33,861 nucleotides of DNA, taken from contig MVQL01000036.1 in the NCBI GenBank assembly GCA_002067205.1, forward strand, positions 1 through 33,861, written 5' to 3'. Under the pieces are notes generated by a model. It searched no databases. It was given only the letters and a program-made list of their open reading frames with translations, and was not told the origin of the DNA. Position 1 is the stretch's first letter, and the number at the start of each line of letters is the position of its first letter. The stretch is from Pelotomaculum sp. PtaB.Bin104 (GTDB lineage Bacteria; Bacillota; Desulfotomaculia; Desulfotomaculales; Pelotomaculaceae). Positions 13,058 to 22,827 of the stretch are shown in pieces. A program made the translations under genes and the position numbers.

Positions 13058-13702
13058 CTAGTTTACTTTTTTGATTTTTAAGCATGTCTTGAGCAGATCA
13101 TTCCTAAAGTTAATGTCAAATCCCCTGTAATGCTGGCTTTCTCCCCATTGCCGCATTGATTCATGTTCCGGGTGCTTAGGGTTATTCCATGCTTCAAGAA
13201 ATTCTTTATAACCGCCAAGGTCACCTACATCTTCCGGCGGACAAGCTCCTTCGCCTTCAAGAATTATAGGGTAACCAAACTCATAATCTTCTATGGTTTT
13301 TTCCAGTACAATTTTATGTCTCCAATAGTCGCCAAAGTCGTAAATGTACTCTAGGGTCTTATATTTTTCCAGATACTTATCAATTTTGACCGTTTGAGGC
13401 TGTCTAACGTTTGTTTCAATTATCCTGGCTATAATGCCATGAGGGTCTTCCTTTTTTGTTGGCTTTTTGTTTTTATACTTGGCAAAGTAAAATTTGAATT
13501 CCTCATAGGATTCTTCGTCATTAGTAATTCTGAGTTTCTCCTGCGGGAACTCAAACTCATAAAGATGATAATCCAGCCAACCCATTGAAAATTGTATTGT
13601 GTCATGCAGGCGTCTGAAGGTAACATCCGCCGGGATAACTACCCTTCTCCATATTAGCGGTTCGGAATCAATTAATTCGATTTTTATCTGAAAGGCTTTC
13701 AT
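13058..13702 (-). CDS. Plasmid pRiA4b ORF-3-like protein
   Basis: The N-terminal FQIKIELIDSEPLIWRRVVI, then RRLHDTIQFSMGWLDYHLYE, and a later YIYDFGDYWRHKIVLE and GEGACPPEDVGG-type block are diagnostic of the pRiA4b ORF-3 family. The family is common on mobile elements and its function is unknown. The ATG at 13702 follows AGGTGA, which overlaps the stop of the upstream zinc-ribbon gene, so the two genes are probably co-translated. The C-terminal stop is at 13060-13058, 14 bp before the metallochaperone ATG. Confidence 0.85.
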   Translation of the reverse strand: MKAFQIKIELIDSEPLIWRRVVIPADVTFRRLHDTIQFSMGWLDYHLYEFEFPQEKLRITNDEESYEEFKFYFAKYKNKKPTKKEDPHGIIARIIETNVRQPQTVKIDKYLEKYKTLEYIYDFGDYWRHKIVLEKTIEDYEFGYPIILEGEGACPPEDVGDLGGYKEFLEAWNNPKHPEHESMRQWGESQHYRGFDINFRNDLLKTCLKIKKVN

Positions 13703-13707
13703 CACTT

Positions 13708-14280
13708 TCACCTGAATTCCTTTCCGGTTATTCTTTTAATCATCTTGCAGAATTGCTTCCATTCTTCCGGAAACTTATTGTTGCCATACTTTTTTACGGT
13801 TCTCCTGCTAGTAATTATTTCAATGCTCCATTGAGTACCATCACAGATTCCGGGTTCTATGTACCTGGCTTTCCAATTCAGCAAATCAATTTCTTTTAAA
13901 CACTTAATAAATTCTTCTGCTGTTTTATTTCGGATGGATCTTGTACTGGTTTCTTCAGAACCGCCCTCTTTGAACAGCCACATAGTTTTAAGATTTGTCA
14001 AATCAATAGTTACATGATAATACCCGCCGAAGTAACCACCCACTGATGCTTTAAGCCCTCTGATCTGGCCGTATGCGATGTCAAGCACCTGTTCCCGGTT
14101 CCACTCATTATTACAATTCTTGCAGTGGTATTCCGGACCGCCTTCTATAATGCAACAACCACCCAATTTTACTTTTCCGGCTTCCGCTTCCTGAAAAAGC
14201 TTAAAACTTGGCATGCCATATACAATTTTAACCGAATTCTTAGACCCGCATTTAGGGCATTTTTTATGATTAACAGCCAC
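13708..14280 (-). CDS. Zinc-ribbon protein of unknown function
   Basis: The first 60 residues carry CPKCGSKNSVKIVYG and later YHCKNCNNEW, two CxxC pairs that should form a zinc ribbon, with an extra GGCC between them. The remaining 130 residues (GGYFGGYYHVTIDLTNLKTM, then EEFIKCLKEIDLLNWKARYI and EEWKQFCKMIKRITG) match nothing I recognise. The start is a GTG at 14280 behind AGAGGTG. It overlaps the pRiA4b-like gene at the stop codon, and the pair may form a two-gene unit. The zinc ribbon is visible; any nucleic-acid role is a guess. Confidence 0.6.
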   Translation of the reverse strand: MAVNHKKCPKCGSKNSVKIVYGMPSFKLFQEAEAGKVKLGGCCIIEGGPEYHCKNCNNEWNREQVLDIAYGQIRGLKASVGGYFGGYYHVTIDLTNLKTMWLFKEGGSEETSTRSIRNKTAEEFIKCLKEIDLLNWKARYIEPGICDGTQWSIEIITSRRTVKKYGNNKFPEEWKQFCKMIKRITGKEFR

Positions 14281-14412
14281 TTTTCCGCACCTCTATCCTG
14301 GCAGGAGTTATTCTTCCGCTATTTCTCACCCTTATCTATTTCTGAGGTCATACCTGATTTTTATAGTCGAACTCTTGCCGCTTTACTTCACTCCTGATAT
14401 CATCAAATTCAT

Positions 14413-15516
14413 TTACTTCTTACTTTTCTTCAGATAATCCCTCAGAGCTTTTTCAAAACGCACCATCCGTTCTATTAGTTCTGGAATGATAAAATCCCAA
14501 TTCTCTCTGTCATAAGGGTTGCAGTCAATACCGGAACATATCCGGCTTGCCCTTTTATCATCCAAACGTTCCCAGGTTAATGCTTCTCCAAATGCTGTTT
14601 CGATAGCCTCTTTGTTTTGGTGCAAATGGTCAAATAGCTTTTTGTTCTCGTTTTTGTCCCCCGTATCTATGTAAGTTTCCACTCTTGCATAATTCTTCAA
14701 AATAACGAATGTAAAAGGCACTCCCGATATGCCAGAACCTGCACTGATCCAATTATCTTTTTTGGGACTGATATTCTTAAAAAGTTCGCTTTTTTTCGCC
14801 ATCTCTTTAAGCAAAGCTGTCCAGAATTCCAAGCGTAACGCATCGGAACTTTTCAATCTGTTCTCAATCATGATATCATCCTGGGCTTTTTCAGCCATTT
14901 TAATCACATAATCCTCGGCGTCCTTCATTGGTATAATCTGTTCGATATCAAGGAATAACTCGTCGTCTTTTTTATAAGGGGTTACCCGGAAACACTGGAT
15001 GCGGATATTATAGTTCATAAGCCATAAAACAGTGGAAGTAACTTCTTTCCTGAATTTCGCAGCAACCAGGATAATTCGTTGCCCGGTACCTTTGTTCAGC
15101 GATATTTCATCGTATTCTTTTCCATAAAATTCACAAAGCTTTTCTTCTGCTGTTTCTCCGCTTCCACACCTGGTAAGATAGTCCTGAAATATAACTCTGA
15201 TTTCTTCCTTGGATAAGCTGGAACAGTAAGATGCATATTTCAAGGCCTGCCAGGTTACATCCCGACCGGAATCGTCCAGCTTGTTTTCAATAATCACCAG
15301 ATTGCCATCCTTATCCAGAGCCAAAAGATCAAGCCGTTCCCTGGTATCGGCAAAGCCATCAAATTCTTTTTGTATAATGAGCAAATCTTCTCCAAATACT
15401 GCAGGTTCATTTGCCAGCCACTCCTGCAGATGTTCCCTTTCCTTAAACCCAAGTTCTGAAAAGGTTTTCTCTTCTATCTTTGCAAGCCGGTTATTTTTCT
15501 TATCGATAAGGTACAT
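14413..15516 (-). CDS. DUF4268 protein with PD-(D/E)xK nuclease-like N-terminus
   Basis: The N-terminal third contains RERLDLLALDKDGNLVIIEN then KLDDSG, an Asp...Glu-x-Lys core like that of NucS-type and other PD-(D/E)xK nucleases. The C-terminal half (SSDALRLEFWTALLKEMAKK, then WERLDDKRASRICSGIDCNP) is the DUF4268 profile. I start at the ATG at 15516 (MYLIDKKNNRL), the usual N-terminus; a GTG at 15573 would add 19 residues. Such proteins are frequent in defence islands, and this one lies 214 bp past brxA on the same strand. It is not part of the known BREX gene set. Confidence 0.75.
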   Translation of the reverse strand: MYLIDKKNNRLAKIEEKTFSELGFKEREHLQEWLANEPAVFGEDLLIIQKEFDGFADTRERLDLLALDKDGNLVIIENKLDDSGRDVTWQALKYASYCSSLSKEEIRVIFQDYLTRCGSGETAEEKLCEFYGKEYDEISLNKGTGQRIILVAAKFRKEVTSTVLWLMNYNIRIQCFRVTPYKKDDELFLDIEQIIPMKDAEDYVIKMAEKAQDDIMIENRLKSSDALRLEFWTALLKEMAKKSELFKNISPKKDNWISAGSGISGVPFTFVILKNYARVETYIDTGDKNENKKLFDHLHQNKEAIETAFGEALTWERLDDKRASRICSGIDCNPYDRENWDFIIPELIERMVRFEKALRDYLKKSKK

Positions 15517-15677
15517 TATCGCTTTAATACCCCCTGAAAACAAAATAAGTGCACCCTTATTTAACAGGTACACCTAAATTATACCATAATTTTCATACAA
15601 TTTGAGTTATTATAAATATATCCCTTACCTCAACTCCCGGCGACGGAACCGGCCTGAATTGTTATTTCAAAGAAAGG

Positions 15678-15709
15678 TTAACCCCGTATTTAGGCTGATT
15701 TGGGGTTTA
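15678..15709 (-). terminator. Possible terminator after the BREX operon
   Basis: AACCCC and GGGGTT pair around a loop of about 16 nt, starting 21 bp past the brxA stop on the minus strand. No strong T-tract follows, so this is weak. No gene is seen between 15517 and 15729. Confidence 0.35.
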
Positions 15710-15729
15710 AGCAAAATTCTTGACATACC

Positions 15730-16434
15730 CTAGTCCACTGTTAACACAATTTTGCCGCCAAAGTTACTTAACGTAAATAAATCCGAGTCATGCAGCCATT
15801 CGAGTGAAACAGTGTATTCAAACGGAAAAGCCTGTGGGATCGAAGACAGCTCCGCAATTTCATAGTAGGCTCTTTCCCTTAAGTGAAGGATGGCCAACAG
15901 CAACACCTGTATGGTTTTAGCATCGGTAACCGGATACTTATTTATCCGGTAGACACCAACTTTTTCATTTTTGATGGCCCCGATTAGCTTTAAGGTCTGT
16001 AATATCTTACCGCTGGAATGGAGCAAGGTAGTCCGTTCCCCCCACATTTCAAACAGCTTTTCCTTAAGCCAGGATGCCGCAAATGTATCCTGGATGTTAG
16101 TGAGCTTGCCTATTAAAGCACACACATCAGAGAATACAGGATATGCAACCAGCATCATGCTCCAATGCAATGCCAGTTTATTCGACTTCTCATCCTTATA
16201 AGCTTCTAAAGCTTGCTGTTTTAAAGTTGAAAGTTCCTCAGGAGTCCTCACCCATATATTCATGAGGATTTCCCGTGTTTTTCTCAGAACAGTCGGGCTC
16301 TTTATTTCAAAGGACAAGTATTCGTTCAATTCGTCTTTAATTTGCGTTTCGTCCTTTCCCTCCAGTACAAGTTCTACAGTTTTATTCAGCCATTCCAATT
16401 TAATGGAACGGGACAGTCCAACAATCTTTGCCAT
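15730..16434 (-). CDS. brxA: BREX protein BrxA (DUF1819 family)
   Basis: This 234-residue protein is the last gene of the BREX operon; its ATG directly follows the TAG of pglZ. The sequence (SRSIKLEWLNKTVELVLEGK, then LSFEIKSPTVLRKTREILMN and LALHWSMMLVAYPVFSDVCA) fits the DUF1819/BrxA family of small DNA-binding BREX proteins. Its position at the 3' end is that described for type 3 BREX. The identification leans partly on the surrounding operon. Confidence 0.82.
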   Translation of the reverse strand: MAKIVGLSRSIKLEWLNKTVELVLEGKDETQIKDELNEYLSFEIKSPTVLRKTREILMNIWVRTPEELSTLKQQALEAYKDEKSNKLALHWSMMLVAYPVFSDVCALIGKLTNIQDTFAASWLKEKLFEMWGERTTLLHSSGKILQTLKLIGAIKNEKVGVYRINKYPVTDAKTIQVLLLAILHLRERAYYEIAELSSIPQAFPFEYTVSLEWLHDSDLFTLSNFGGKIVLTVD

Positions 16435-17880
16435 CTAAATTACCGCCTTTACTTTAATGAATGGGACAATTACCTCGTCAATGGAGATGCCCCCGTGTGT
16501 CATTACTTCTTCATTCTTATTATCGAAAGAAACGCCTGATTCGCAGACGTAATATTTATAATCTTTATCCAAGTAATACCCCGGATAAGTCACGACATTG
16601 TCAGCAAAAGAATCCTTTTCTTCTGCAAAATCTTTGAGTACAAACATTCTCTTGGATCTGGTTTCCACCTCAACACCAACATTACGGATAGCTCCTGCGC
16701 CAATGCATGGAGTATTACCATGGTCGGATGTTATATAAATATTAAATCCCCTAGCATATAAATCTTTAATAAGGGATTGCAGTTTACCTTCCTTTGCCAT
16801 TAACGAAACATCATTATACATTCCTACGCGGCCTTGCTTTTGACCGTGAACTAAATCATCTATGTCATTGATGATAATAGCCGCAAACTTGGTAAAATGG
16901 CTGATGGGCGGATTGTAGCCCTTCGCATATAAGCTTTGCCGTTTGGTATATCCTGCGTTTTTAGCAGCCTCCAAAAAACCTTTTTCTTCTTGGCTAAGTG
17001 AAAAAGGATTCTCTAACTGGCGCGGATACTTTCCGCTTAGCAAGCCTTGCCTTGAAATTGCCGTCGTCGTCGGTATAAGGGCATAATTACATTGGTATTC
17101 ATAGTCAATACCTTCCAAATATCGTGAGATGACTTCAAAATCAAACAAAGACATCCCATCCATGACAATAAGAGCAGTTTTGCCATGCGCTATAAAATCA
17201 ATTACTTTAGGCAAGATAGCAGGAGCCAGTTTATTGGTCTCACCGGAAAGCCTTTGATAGCTATCAAATATAAACTTTTCAAATTCCGCGTCAACAAAAC
17301 TCGTATCGATCGAGATATTTGCCTTGGCAGCGTAATAATCAATCAAGGCCTTTTTACGGGCAATCTCAATCCAGCCATTTGCAGTAATACCAGATGTGTC
17401 ACCGGAAGGCAAGAGGTTTTTTAGCATTAGCTCACAATATTTTTTTATATTTTCCTTTGAAAAGACCCTATCAGAAATAAATTTTTCAGTCTTTTCCCTG
17501 GTGTCACAGGACGAATAAAGCTCCCCATAGGCAAAGCTGATCAAGTCAATGTCTTTAATAAATCGGCGCACCGTATCTTCATGCAGTTTCGGAAAGATGC
17601 TTCTGAGAGAAATTTGAACCTCAAAAAACTGTGACCTTATATCATATGGCACATATATGTCGGAATAAACGATAACCGCCCATTTATGATCAGAGTTCTT
17701 TATTTCCCGCTCATACCTTAGCCGGAATGCTTCAATATCCTCATACCGGATGACCTCAAAATTCTGAGAAATAAGCAGCCTGGTATAATCAAAGGCAGCA
17801 CAAAATCCGCTGGTATCAAAAATCAGCAACCGCTTTTCATATTGAATTGAAAAAAGCTCTGCTATCCGTTTCTCTATCAT
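16435..17880 (-). CDS. pglZ: BREX protein PglZ (alkaline-phosphatase superfamily)
   Basis: The metal-binding core of the phosphatase superfamily is visible: ALIVMDGMSLFDFEVI at about residues 235-250 and IYITSDHGNTPC near residue 383. PglZ is one of the two proteins common to all BREX types and is needed for phage restriction. At 481 residues it is a short form, as expected for type 3. It starts 4 bp after the brxHII stop with ATGGAGTGA as ribosome site. Confidence 0.93.
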   Translation of the reverse strand: MIEKRIAELFSIQYEKRLLIFDTSGFCAAFDYTRLLISQNFEVIRYEDIEAFRLRYEREIKNSDHKWAVIVYSDIYVPYDIRSQFFEVQISLRSIFPKLHEDTVRRFIKDIDLISFAYGELYSSCDTREKTEKFISDRVFSKENIKKYCELMLKNLLPSGDTSGITANGWIEIARKKALIDYYAAKANISIDTSFVDAEFEKFIFDSYQRLSGETNKLAPAILPKVIDFIAHGKTALIVMDGMSLFDFEVISRYLEGIDYEYQCNYALIPTTTAISRQGLLSGKYPRQLENPFSLSQEEKGFLEAAKNAGYTKRQSLYAKGYNPPISHFTKFAAIIINDIDDLVHGQKQGRVGMYNDVSLMAKEGKLQSLIKDLYARGFNIYITSDHGNTPCIGAGAIRNVGVEVETRSKRMFVLKDFAEEKDSFADNVVTYPGYYLDKDYKYYVCESGVSFDNKNEEVMTHGGISIDEVIVPFIKVKAVI

Positions 17881-17884
17881 AATT

Positions 17885-20554
17885 TCACTCCATATGTACT
17901 ATCAATACCGGCTTAAAGTCAGGACAGAATTTCTTGCCCGCCTGGTAATTTGCTTCTATCTCTGCCTTTTCCCGGCTTAAAGCCATAAGTTTGTGCTTCC
18001 TGATATTTTCGATCCCTATCCGCTGCGCAGCCTCGATGCGCAGGTTCAAAGCATACAAATACTTTCTGTATGTTTCTTCATTTCTTTTTTCCAGTTCTGC
18101 TTTCAGCGTTAAGAAAGTGTCGTAGGCAAATTCCTGTGACGCTGTACGGAGCTTATTCTGAGTTTCTATATCGATCTTTTCCCCTTCGCAAACAGTAATA
18201 ACCCTGTCTTTGTCAAGAATAGCCTCCCATATTTTCTTACCCGCCATAGGACGCAGGATAAAATCCTGGTTAATGAAAATTGGGATAATCTTCTGTCCCT
18301 GGCTGTCAGGAGTAAGTGATATCCGCCACAGCATAAAGTAGCCCTTTTCATGCGGAAAATCTTTTATTGAAACATTTAAAAGCTGACCTCCCCAGTCTTG
18401 CTCGATTTCCTTGTTCAGGTGGTCAACAATCACAGGGTCATTGATGCTGAAATTCTCGATAGGCAAGTAGGGATTGCCCTTATAGTTTTCATAGTATGTG
18501 ACCATCTGCCGCAATGCAGCTTCAAAGTCAAAAGCAGAGTTTGTCCCAATCATTGAGGCAAGATCTTTTTCTTCCTTGATGAGGTCTTTTATACGCATGG
18601 TATTTTGAACCTGCTTTTTTAAATCCTCCTCAACCGGACGAATGTTTAACTCAATATTTTTAGGATTGCGGATTGATTTCATATAGGCATCCGTAAAGTT
18701 AAGCTCAGCGGCTTCACTGTCCAGCACGTCTGAATACTTATCTATACCAATCTCTTTAAGTATGACGGAAAGCTTTTCTTCCAACACAGCTTTTACACGG
18801 TTTTCAACAGTATCAGCCAGAATAAAATTATAAACTATCACATCTCTTTGCTGCCCGATACGGTCGACACGCCCGATACGCTGCTCTATCTTCATCGGAT
18901 TCCAGGGCAGGTCATAGTTAATAATGCAGTTGGAAAACTGCAGGTTTAGGCCCTCGCCTCCAGCATCGGTCGAAATAAGGATGTCCGTTTCCGTTTTAAA
19001 CTCCTGCAGCACGGCATTCCGTTCCTCAATACTCATGCTGCCGTTGAGAATGGATGTTGAATACCCCCTGTCTTTCAACAGCTTTACAAGGTAGCTTTGT
19101 GTCGCCACAAATTCCGTAAAAATGATAACCTTTCTTTGCCGGTCCTCAGCAAATAAGTCATCGATAATTTCAAGCAACGGCTCAACTTTGACATCAAGAT
19201 ATTGGAACTCTGCCTGCTTGGCAACTGCAATGATATCGTTAAGCTGGGCAATTTCTTCTTTGATGTCCAGAGAAATGGCAGCAATGGCATCCTCCATGTT
19301 TTCTTCCAATTCCATCTCTGCAAATTCTTCTTCGGACATGGATTGATACTTGAATGCTTGCTCTTCCAGGATTTTAACACGCCGTTCCATACTTTCCCGG
19401 ACGGCGCTTGTGCTGCTGGTGACCAGACGCTGCATCATAATGAGCAGGAATACGAACCACATGTTTTTGCCGCGGTTGCGCATTGCCTTGTTATAATTTT
19501 TGGAAACGTAATCCGATACCATTTCATACAGCCTGCGCTGCATGGAATGCCGTTCGTCCCAGTGCAATTCAATAGCCCTGGTAGTTCGATTTTTAAAAAG
19601 CTTATTGCCGTTATTGTCTATGGCTTCACGCTTTTCGGTCCTGATAACATAAGGGGCTACCTGCTCTTTAACAATGGCATTTATATTTGGAAAGGCCTTT
19701 TCATCAACCAAGCGTATAAGCCGCAAAAAAGGCTCCGTTTTGCCATTGTGAGGCGTAGCCGTTAATAGCAGCAAATATGGGCTGGCTGCAGCCAGAAGGT
19801 TGCCAAGCTTGTATCTGGCTACTTCCCCTGAACTCCCGGCAACCCTATGGGCTTCGTCAATCACGACCAAATCCCAGCCGCTGTTGATGATGGAATAAAT
19901 CCGTTCCTCATTGTATTGGGCAATCTTTTCTTCCGTCCAGCCAACGCGCCTTTCCAATGGCTTGATAGAATCCATGGGCGAGATAACCTGATCAAACTGC
20001 CCGTAAACGTCCTCATTGCCTGTGATCTTACGGATGGTATCATAATCCTCCGGCAGGATAACATGGAACTTCTCGTTGAACTTGTCCTGCATTTCCAGAC
20101 TCCATTGGGTTACAAGACCGGTAGGGCAGACAATCAGTATCCGCTTGATAAGTCCCCTGGTCTTTAACTCTTTAATAATGAGTCCTGCTTCAATAGTTTT
20201 TCCGAGACCCACTTCATCCGCCAATATGTATCTCACATTATTGTTTGATAATGCCCGGTTAAGAACATGCAGCTGGTGCGGCAAAGGAATGATGCCGCTT
20301 GATAGTTTTGACAGGATGCCTTCGGAGGTTTCGTTCTTGATTTTTGAAAGCATGGCAACATACCGAAGATAGCTCTCATTAAAATTCTCTTCGGGTACTT
20401 CGGCGCAAATGTCCTCAGCAGATAACTTGTAAACCGTCCCGGTAGAGGCATTGAACACCTTGTAAGACACAAAGCCCCAAACTTCGCTGATTTCCAATAT
20501 CCGCACACGTGCATTTTTAGTTTTATCAAAGACGTAATCTCCTATGGTAAACAT
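17885..20554 (-). CDS. brxHII: BREX helicase BrxHII (SNF2/DEAH-type)
   Basis: This 889-residue superfamily 2 ATPase has motif I DEVGLGKTIEAGLIIKEL (near 113-130), motif II VVIDEAHRVAG (near 232), motif III LLLLTATPHNGKT, and the C-terminal helicase motifs STDAGGEGLNLQ and RIGRVDRIGQ. It matches the BrxHII helicase of type 3 BREX in class and operon position, before pglZ. Its ATG shares one base with the stop of the upstream RloC-like gene (TAATG), so the two are translationally coupled, showing that the extra gene is built into the operon. Confidence 0.9.
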   Translation of the reverse strand: MFTIGDYVFDKTKNARVRILEISEVWGFVSYKVFNASTGTVYKLSAEDICAEVPEENFNESYLRYVAMLSKIKNETSEGILSKLSSGIIPLPHQLHVLNRALSNNNVRYILADEVGLGKTIEAGLIIKELKTRGLIKRILIVCPTGLVTQWSLEMQDKFNEKFHVILPEDYDTIRKITGNEDVYGQFDQVISPMDSIKPLERRVGWTEEKIAQYNEERIYSIINSGWDLVVIDEAHRVAGSSGEVARYKLGNLLAAASPYLLLLTATPHNGKTEPFLRLIRLVDEKAFPNINAIVKEQVAPYVIRTEKREAIDNNGNKLFKNRTTRAIELHWDERHSMQRRLYEMVSDYVSKNYNKAMRNRGKNMWFVFLLIMMQRLVTSSTSAVRESMERRVKILEEQAFKYQSMSEEEFAEMELEENMEDAIAAISLDIKEEIAQLNDIIAVAKQAEFQYLDVKVEPLLEIIDDLFAEDRQRKVIIFTEFVATQSYLVKLLKDRGYSTSILNGSMSIEERNAVLQEFKTETDILISTDAGGEGLNLQFSNCIINYDLPWNPMKIEQRIGRVDRIGQQRDVIVYNFILADTVENRVKAVLEEKLSVILKEIGIDKYSDVLDSEAAELNFTDAYMKSIRNPKNIELNIRPVEEDLKKQVQNTMRIKDLIKEEKDLASMIGTNSAFDFEAALRQMVTYYENYKGNPYLPIENFSINDPVIVDHLNKEIEQDWGGQLLNVSIKDFPHEKGYFMLWRISLTPDSQGQKIIPIFINQDFILRPMAGKKIWEAILDKDRVITVCEGEKIDIETQNKLRTASQEFAYDTFLTLKAELEKRNEETYRKYLYALNLRIEAAQRIGIENIRKHKLMALSREKAEIEANYQAGKKFCPDFKPVLIVHME

Positions 20555-22824
20555 TATGTTTCTCCATTAATAGCTTTTGATTGTATGGCATCAATTTGGC
20601 CTTTATAATTAGACGTCATAAATTCAACCACTACTTTACAAGCTTCGGTTATTACCTCATTTGAGTATGGCGGTTGATTCCGCACGTTACCATGAGATGA
20701 ATCTTGACAATAAGTAAAGATACAAGAGTTATTTGCAAGAATATCATGCTCACTTATATATGTACCTAATGACTTTTCCGGATATTCAAATCTACTTACT
20801 GTTTCAAGTACATGACGTATTGAGTTTCCAGTTGTATGAGATGGTTCCTGCTTACCTGACGCAATTTCAACAATATCTTTTAAATGATTTTCATATGGCA
20901 TAAGTAACTGATGCTTTAGCGGTTCGATATTTCCTGGTTTCATGACATATGCATGGTTGATTATATGATTGCGCGCAACAATACTGTAAAATTCCAAGTT
21001 GTGTGTAAATACCCACATCCGGTCATATGGTGTAATGCCAAAATAAGCTTTTATATCCCGCAATGACTGCGCAACAGCATAAACGAAATGAAAATCCATG
21101 CTTGATATAGGGTCGTCTATAATAAAAAATAACTTATTATAGTCATCTTCACGGCTTAACTGTAAATGCGTTGAAGCAAGGTAATAGCAAAATGCTACAA
21201 TACTTTTCTCACCATCGCTTAAAATTCTTGATGCCTTTTGCCCAACATTATTACCTAAAAACTTGATTTGGAAAGTTTCTTTATCAATAGAATATTTCCC
21301 TGCGAAAAACTTGTTAAGGAAATATTCCAGAGTTTCATATACTTTCTCTTTTTTGCTGATACGAGCCTGCTGTTCTTTTTCGATAATGCTTTGTTGAAGT
21401 TCTTTTAGCTCCAATTTCAATTTTTCCAGCTCATTAAAAGCGGAAGACAAGCTACTTTGGAGCTTTAGATATTGGGCCTTACAAAGATTGCGTCTTAAAA
21501 TGAGCCGCTCACCATTAGAGTTCTGTTTGGTCTTATTCACTCTATTGATAATTGCAGCATTGCTTTTTTGTTGCTGTAATGTGTCCTGTATGAAACTTTT
21601 GCATTCCGTTATGACAGCTTCGACGTTAAAATCGACATGTGTAATGTTGTCGGTTTTGTCTTGCAACAAACTTATCAACCTATAGAAACAATCGAAAGCT
21701 TTTTCATCGCTGCTTGGAATTTCAAGGATTATTTTCTCAAGCGACGGGAAGTATTTTTTCAAATTTTCAATTTCAACATTGGCGCTTTTTGTGTCGTTGG
21801 CGTATTGCTTGATGCTTATAATGATATTCTCGACAGCCTTAATATTACTTTCTATTTTCCGTATTACTTCCGCTTCATTGTCAGCTATGAATAACTTATA
21901 TCTATGAATTAATTCTAATGCCATATCACCCAATGATTGTTTACAAAAAGGGCAGATACCCTCATTGCCATTTAATAATTCAAGTCCCTTTTCAAAGAAA
22001 GGCCTGTTCTTCTTAATATCTGAAACAAACTCTTCATCCCATTCCGCTTTTGGATATGCAGTGGTGAGAATTGTGACTATTTCATCAAAAATAGCGTCTT
22101 TGGTGTTAAAGGAAGGTGTGTTAATATCGGGCAGTTTTTCGGGTAGTTGTTTCAATGATTCCAATTGCTTGACAATTTCATCAAATGGTTGAACATCGCC
22201 CAAAGGTTCTTTTTGAAGCAATCTTTTCTTGTCGACAAGAGCAAACTCCGTAGTTGTGGGGAGTATGCCATGGTCACGAAGCTCTTTTTTAGCCTTTTCA
22301 ATAATGTCATCTATTGTGCCATCTTTATATTTAATTTCGTCTTTTAGTTTTTCTTCGCGCATTTTTTCATCAGTTAAGTCTATCTGTACTTTTCCCAAGA
22401 TATAGCCTTCAATGTTTCCTTCCGGAGTATAATCACGAGGCTTAATATTTTCTTCAACGAAATCGCTGTTAAAGACGTGAAATATAAATCCGGAATCGTT
22501 TTGCACAACGGCAGGGGTACCTTTATTAATTGATATATCCAGCCTTTTGTCAACTGATTTTTCTATGTCAGTGATTTTCAAACTAAACGTTCCTGAATCC
22601 TGTCCTAATGTAAGCAAATCATCAGCGTATAAATCGGTCTTTTCGGCAGAAGTAAGTCTAAATACACGACTAATAAAAGACTTTCCCGTACCATTTAAAG
22701 CATAGAAAATTGCCTTGTTAGATTCAAGCTGTCTAATAAAGTTTATCTTATTAGTCCCACTATGTGGACCGATGTTGTTTATAGCCAAATCTACGGCTAT
22801 TTTTTTCTTTTTTTTATCAGACAT
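20554..22824 (-). CDS. RloC-like zinc-hook ABC/SMC-type ATPase with candidate anticodon-nuclease tail
   Basis: The 756-residue protein has Walker A ALNGTGKS (42-49), a long coiled coil with a zinc-hook CPFC (C291, C294), a second coiled coil, the ABC signature LSDGEKS (about 535), Walker B FFIIDDPISS (about 565) and a switch His in FTHN (about 605). This is the AAA_13 / RloC plan and RloC's usual size. The C-terminal domain has R670 and E674 in RHVLE and H711 in SSHGN. That R-xxx-E...H pattern resembles the catalytic triad of the PrrC anticodon nuclease (Arg320, Glu324, His356). RloC and PrrC cut tRNA anticodon loops when a restriction system is disabled. It lies between pglXI (3 bp gap) and brxHII (TAATG overlap) and is not a core BREX gene. 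tRNA cleavage is inferred; it could be another AAA_13 defence effector. Confidence 0.75.
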   Translation of the reverse strand: MSDKKKKKIAVDLAINNIGPHSGTNKINFIRQLESNKAIFYALNGTGKSFISRVFRLTSAEKTDLYADDLLTLGQDSGTFSLKITDIEKSVDKRLDISINKGTPAVVQNDSGFIFHVFNSDFVEENIKPRDYTPEGNIEGYILGKVQIDLTDEKMREEKLKDEIKYKDGTIDDIIEKAKKELRDHGILPTTTEFALVDKKRLLQKEPLGDVQPFDEIVKQLESLKQLPEKLPDINTPSFNTKDAIFDEIVTILTTAYPKAEWDEEFVSDIKKNRPFFEKGLELLNGNEGICPFCKQSLGDMALELIHRYKLFIADNEAEVIRKIESNIKAVENIIISIKQYANDTKSANVEIENLKKYFPSLEKIILEIPSSDEKAFDCFYRLISLLQDKTDNITHVDFNVEAVITECKSFIQDTLQQQKSNAAIINRVNKTKQNSNGERLILRRNLCKAQYLKLQSSLSSAFNELEKLKLELKELQQSIIEKEQQARISKKEKVYETLEYFLNKFFAGKYSIDKETFQIKFLGNNVGQKASRILSDGEKSIVAFCYYLASTHLQLSREDDYNKLFFIIDDPISSMDFHFVYAVAQSLRDIKAYFGITPYDRMWVFTHNLEFYSIVARNHIINHAYVMKPGNIEPLKHQLLMPYENHLKDIVEIASGKQEPSHTTGNSIRHVLETVSRFEYPEKSLGTYISEHDILANNSCIFTYCQDSSHGNVRNQPPYSNEVITEACKVVVEFMTSNYKGQIDAIQSKAINGET

Positions 22825-22827
22825 TGT

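Noticed and set aside
19202..19765. Long open frame on the plus strand opposite brxHII
   Set aside because: It is a shadow frame: no ribosome site, no recognisable domain, and it lies fully within an intact helicase gene on the other strand.
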